A stretch of 41,599 bases of DNA, from assembly GCF_000315625.1 (NCBI RefSeq), contig NW_005434595.1:115239-156837 (forward strand), read 5' to 3'. The notes below the pieces were generated by a model. It was given only the letters and a program-made list of their open reading frames with translations. It was not told the DNA's origin and made no database searches. Shown here in pieces: positions 41,216 to 41,599 of this stretch. The position numbers were made by a program, and so were the translations under genes. The DNA is from Guillardia theta CCMP2712. Its lineage: Eukaryota > Cryptophyceae > Pyrenomonadales > Geminigeraceae. The first letter of the stretch is position 1. Each line of letters opens with the position of its first letter.

Positions 41216-41599
41216 TCAGTGAGCGGAGAACCTTGAAAGCAGCTTGTCTTTCTTCTTGTTGGTCACGTCAGTCTCATGTAGTTTGTGAGCTTCGCGCGAG
41301 CCTATTCAAAGGCATCAGCACGAGGGGCAGGGAAGGGGAGTGGAAGAAACCGATCTGAACGAGAGTGTATGGCTCAAGATGGCTCTTGCGACCTGCAATT
41401 TCTTGTCAGCACTTGCTCAAGGAGCTCTTGTGCAGTCACGTATGTCTTCCTTGGACCACATCTCGAGATCGTTGGTGTGAAGGTAGCCTGACAAAGGTTC
41501 AAAGGCAAGTGGAGCAGCGTTGGTAAGGTTTACCTTTGTATGCATAGGAGCTGAAAGCGGACTGGAAGCAGACAAGAGCAGGGAAATCGTCAGGAATCG
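41216..41599. other. Right edge, possible further exons of the RS-rich gene
   Basis: Minus-strand fragments such as SAFSSYAYK after a CTTCCAG acceptor and before GTAAAC suggest small exons, but they could not be chained. Confidence 0.25.

Overview
This window is draft nuclear DNA from a eukaryote, most likely a single-celled alga. A cryptophyte such as Guillardia theta is my best guess, not a proof. The support is many short spliceosomal introns (mostly 45-70 nt, GT-AG, at least two GC-AG), typical eukaryotic proteins (CUL4-type cullin, DNAJC25-type J protein, secernin, gamma-adaptin ear domain), a phosphatase resembling the plant/algal 2-carboxyarabinitol-1-phosphatase group, and a 100-N assembly gap. 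No bacterial operons, tRNA, rRNA, CRISPR array or intact transposon were seen. Exon coordinates were joined by eye from splice signals and reading phase and have not been checked against RNA.

Left part (1-12.6 kb): purine-rich satellites and possible minus-strand exons at the edge; a minus-strand gene with a TIR-like segment (about 1.1-3.4 kb); a minus-strand coiled-coil gene (about 3.8-5.8 kb); a plus-strand five-exon gene of unknown family (6442-7589) converging on a minus-strand coiled-coil gene (7648-8837); then two minus-strand reading frames (9524-10753 and 10773-12614) sharing a roughly 92-residue domain I do not recognise. They may be tandem paralogues or one gene. The domain is uninterrupted in one copy and split by four introns in the other.

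Middle part (12.6-33.2 kb): mostly repeats and small genes to 17 kb, then a secernin-family gene, a CUL4-type cullin, a single-exon unknown gene, a candidate type I membrane protein, a histidine-phosphatase gene, a secreted coiled-coil protein and a DNAJC25-like ER chaperone gene. Four intergenic islands rich in CCCTACCC/GGGGTAGG-like words (near 13.4-14.0, 23.8-24.1, 26.6-27.0 and 33.5-33.9 kb) look like copies of one degenerate repeat family. Two GC-rich islands follow the 3' ends of the cullin and DNAJC25 genes and share a boundary word.

Right part (34.6-41.6 kb): the most striking object. Seventeen exons join in consistent phase into one 1489-residue reading frame with a signal peptide, a very long Gln/Ser-rich lumenal region containing 63-residue repeats, one transmembrane helix, an acidic Trp/Phe tail motif and a C-terminal gamma-adaptin ear domain. 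It reads as a membrane protein carrying its own clathrin-adaptor appendage. An RS-rich protein gene runs in from the right edge on the minus strand.
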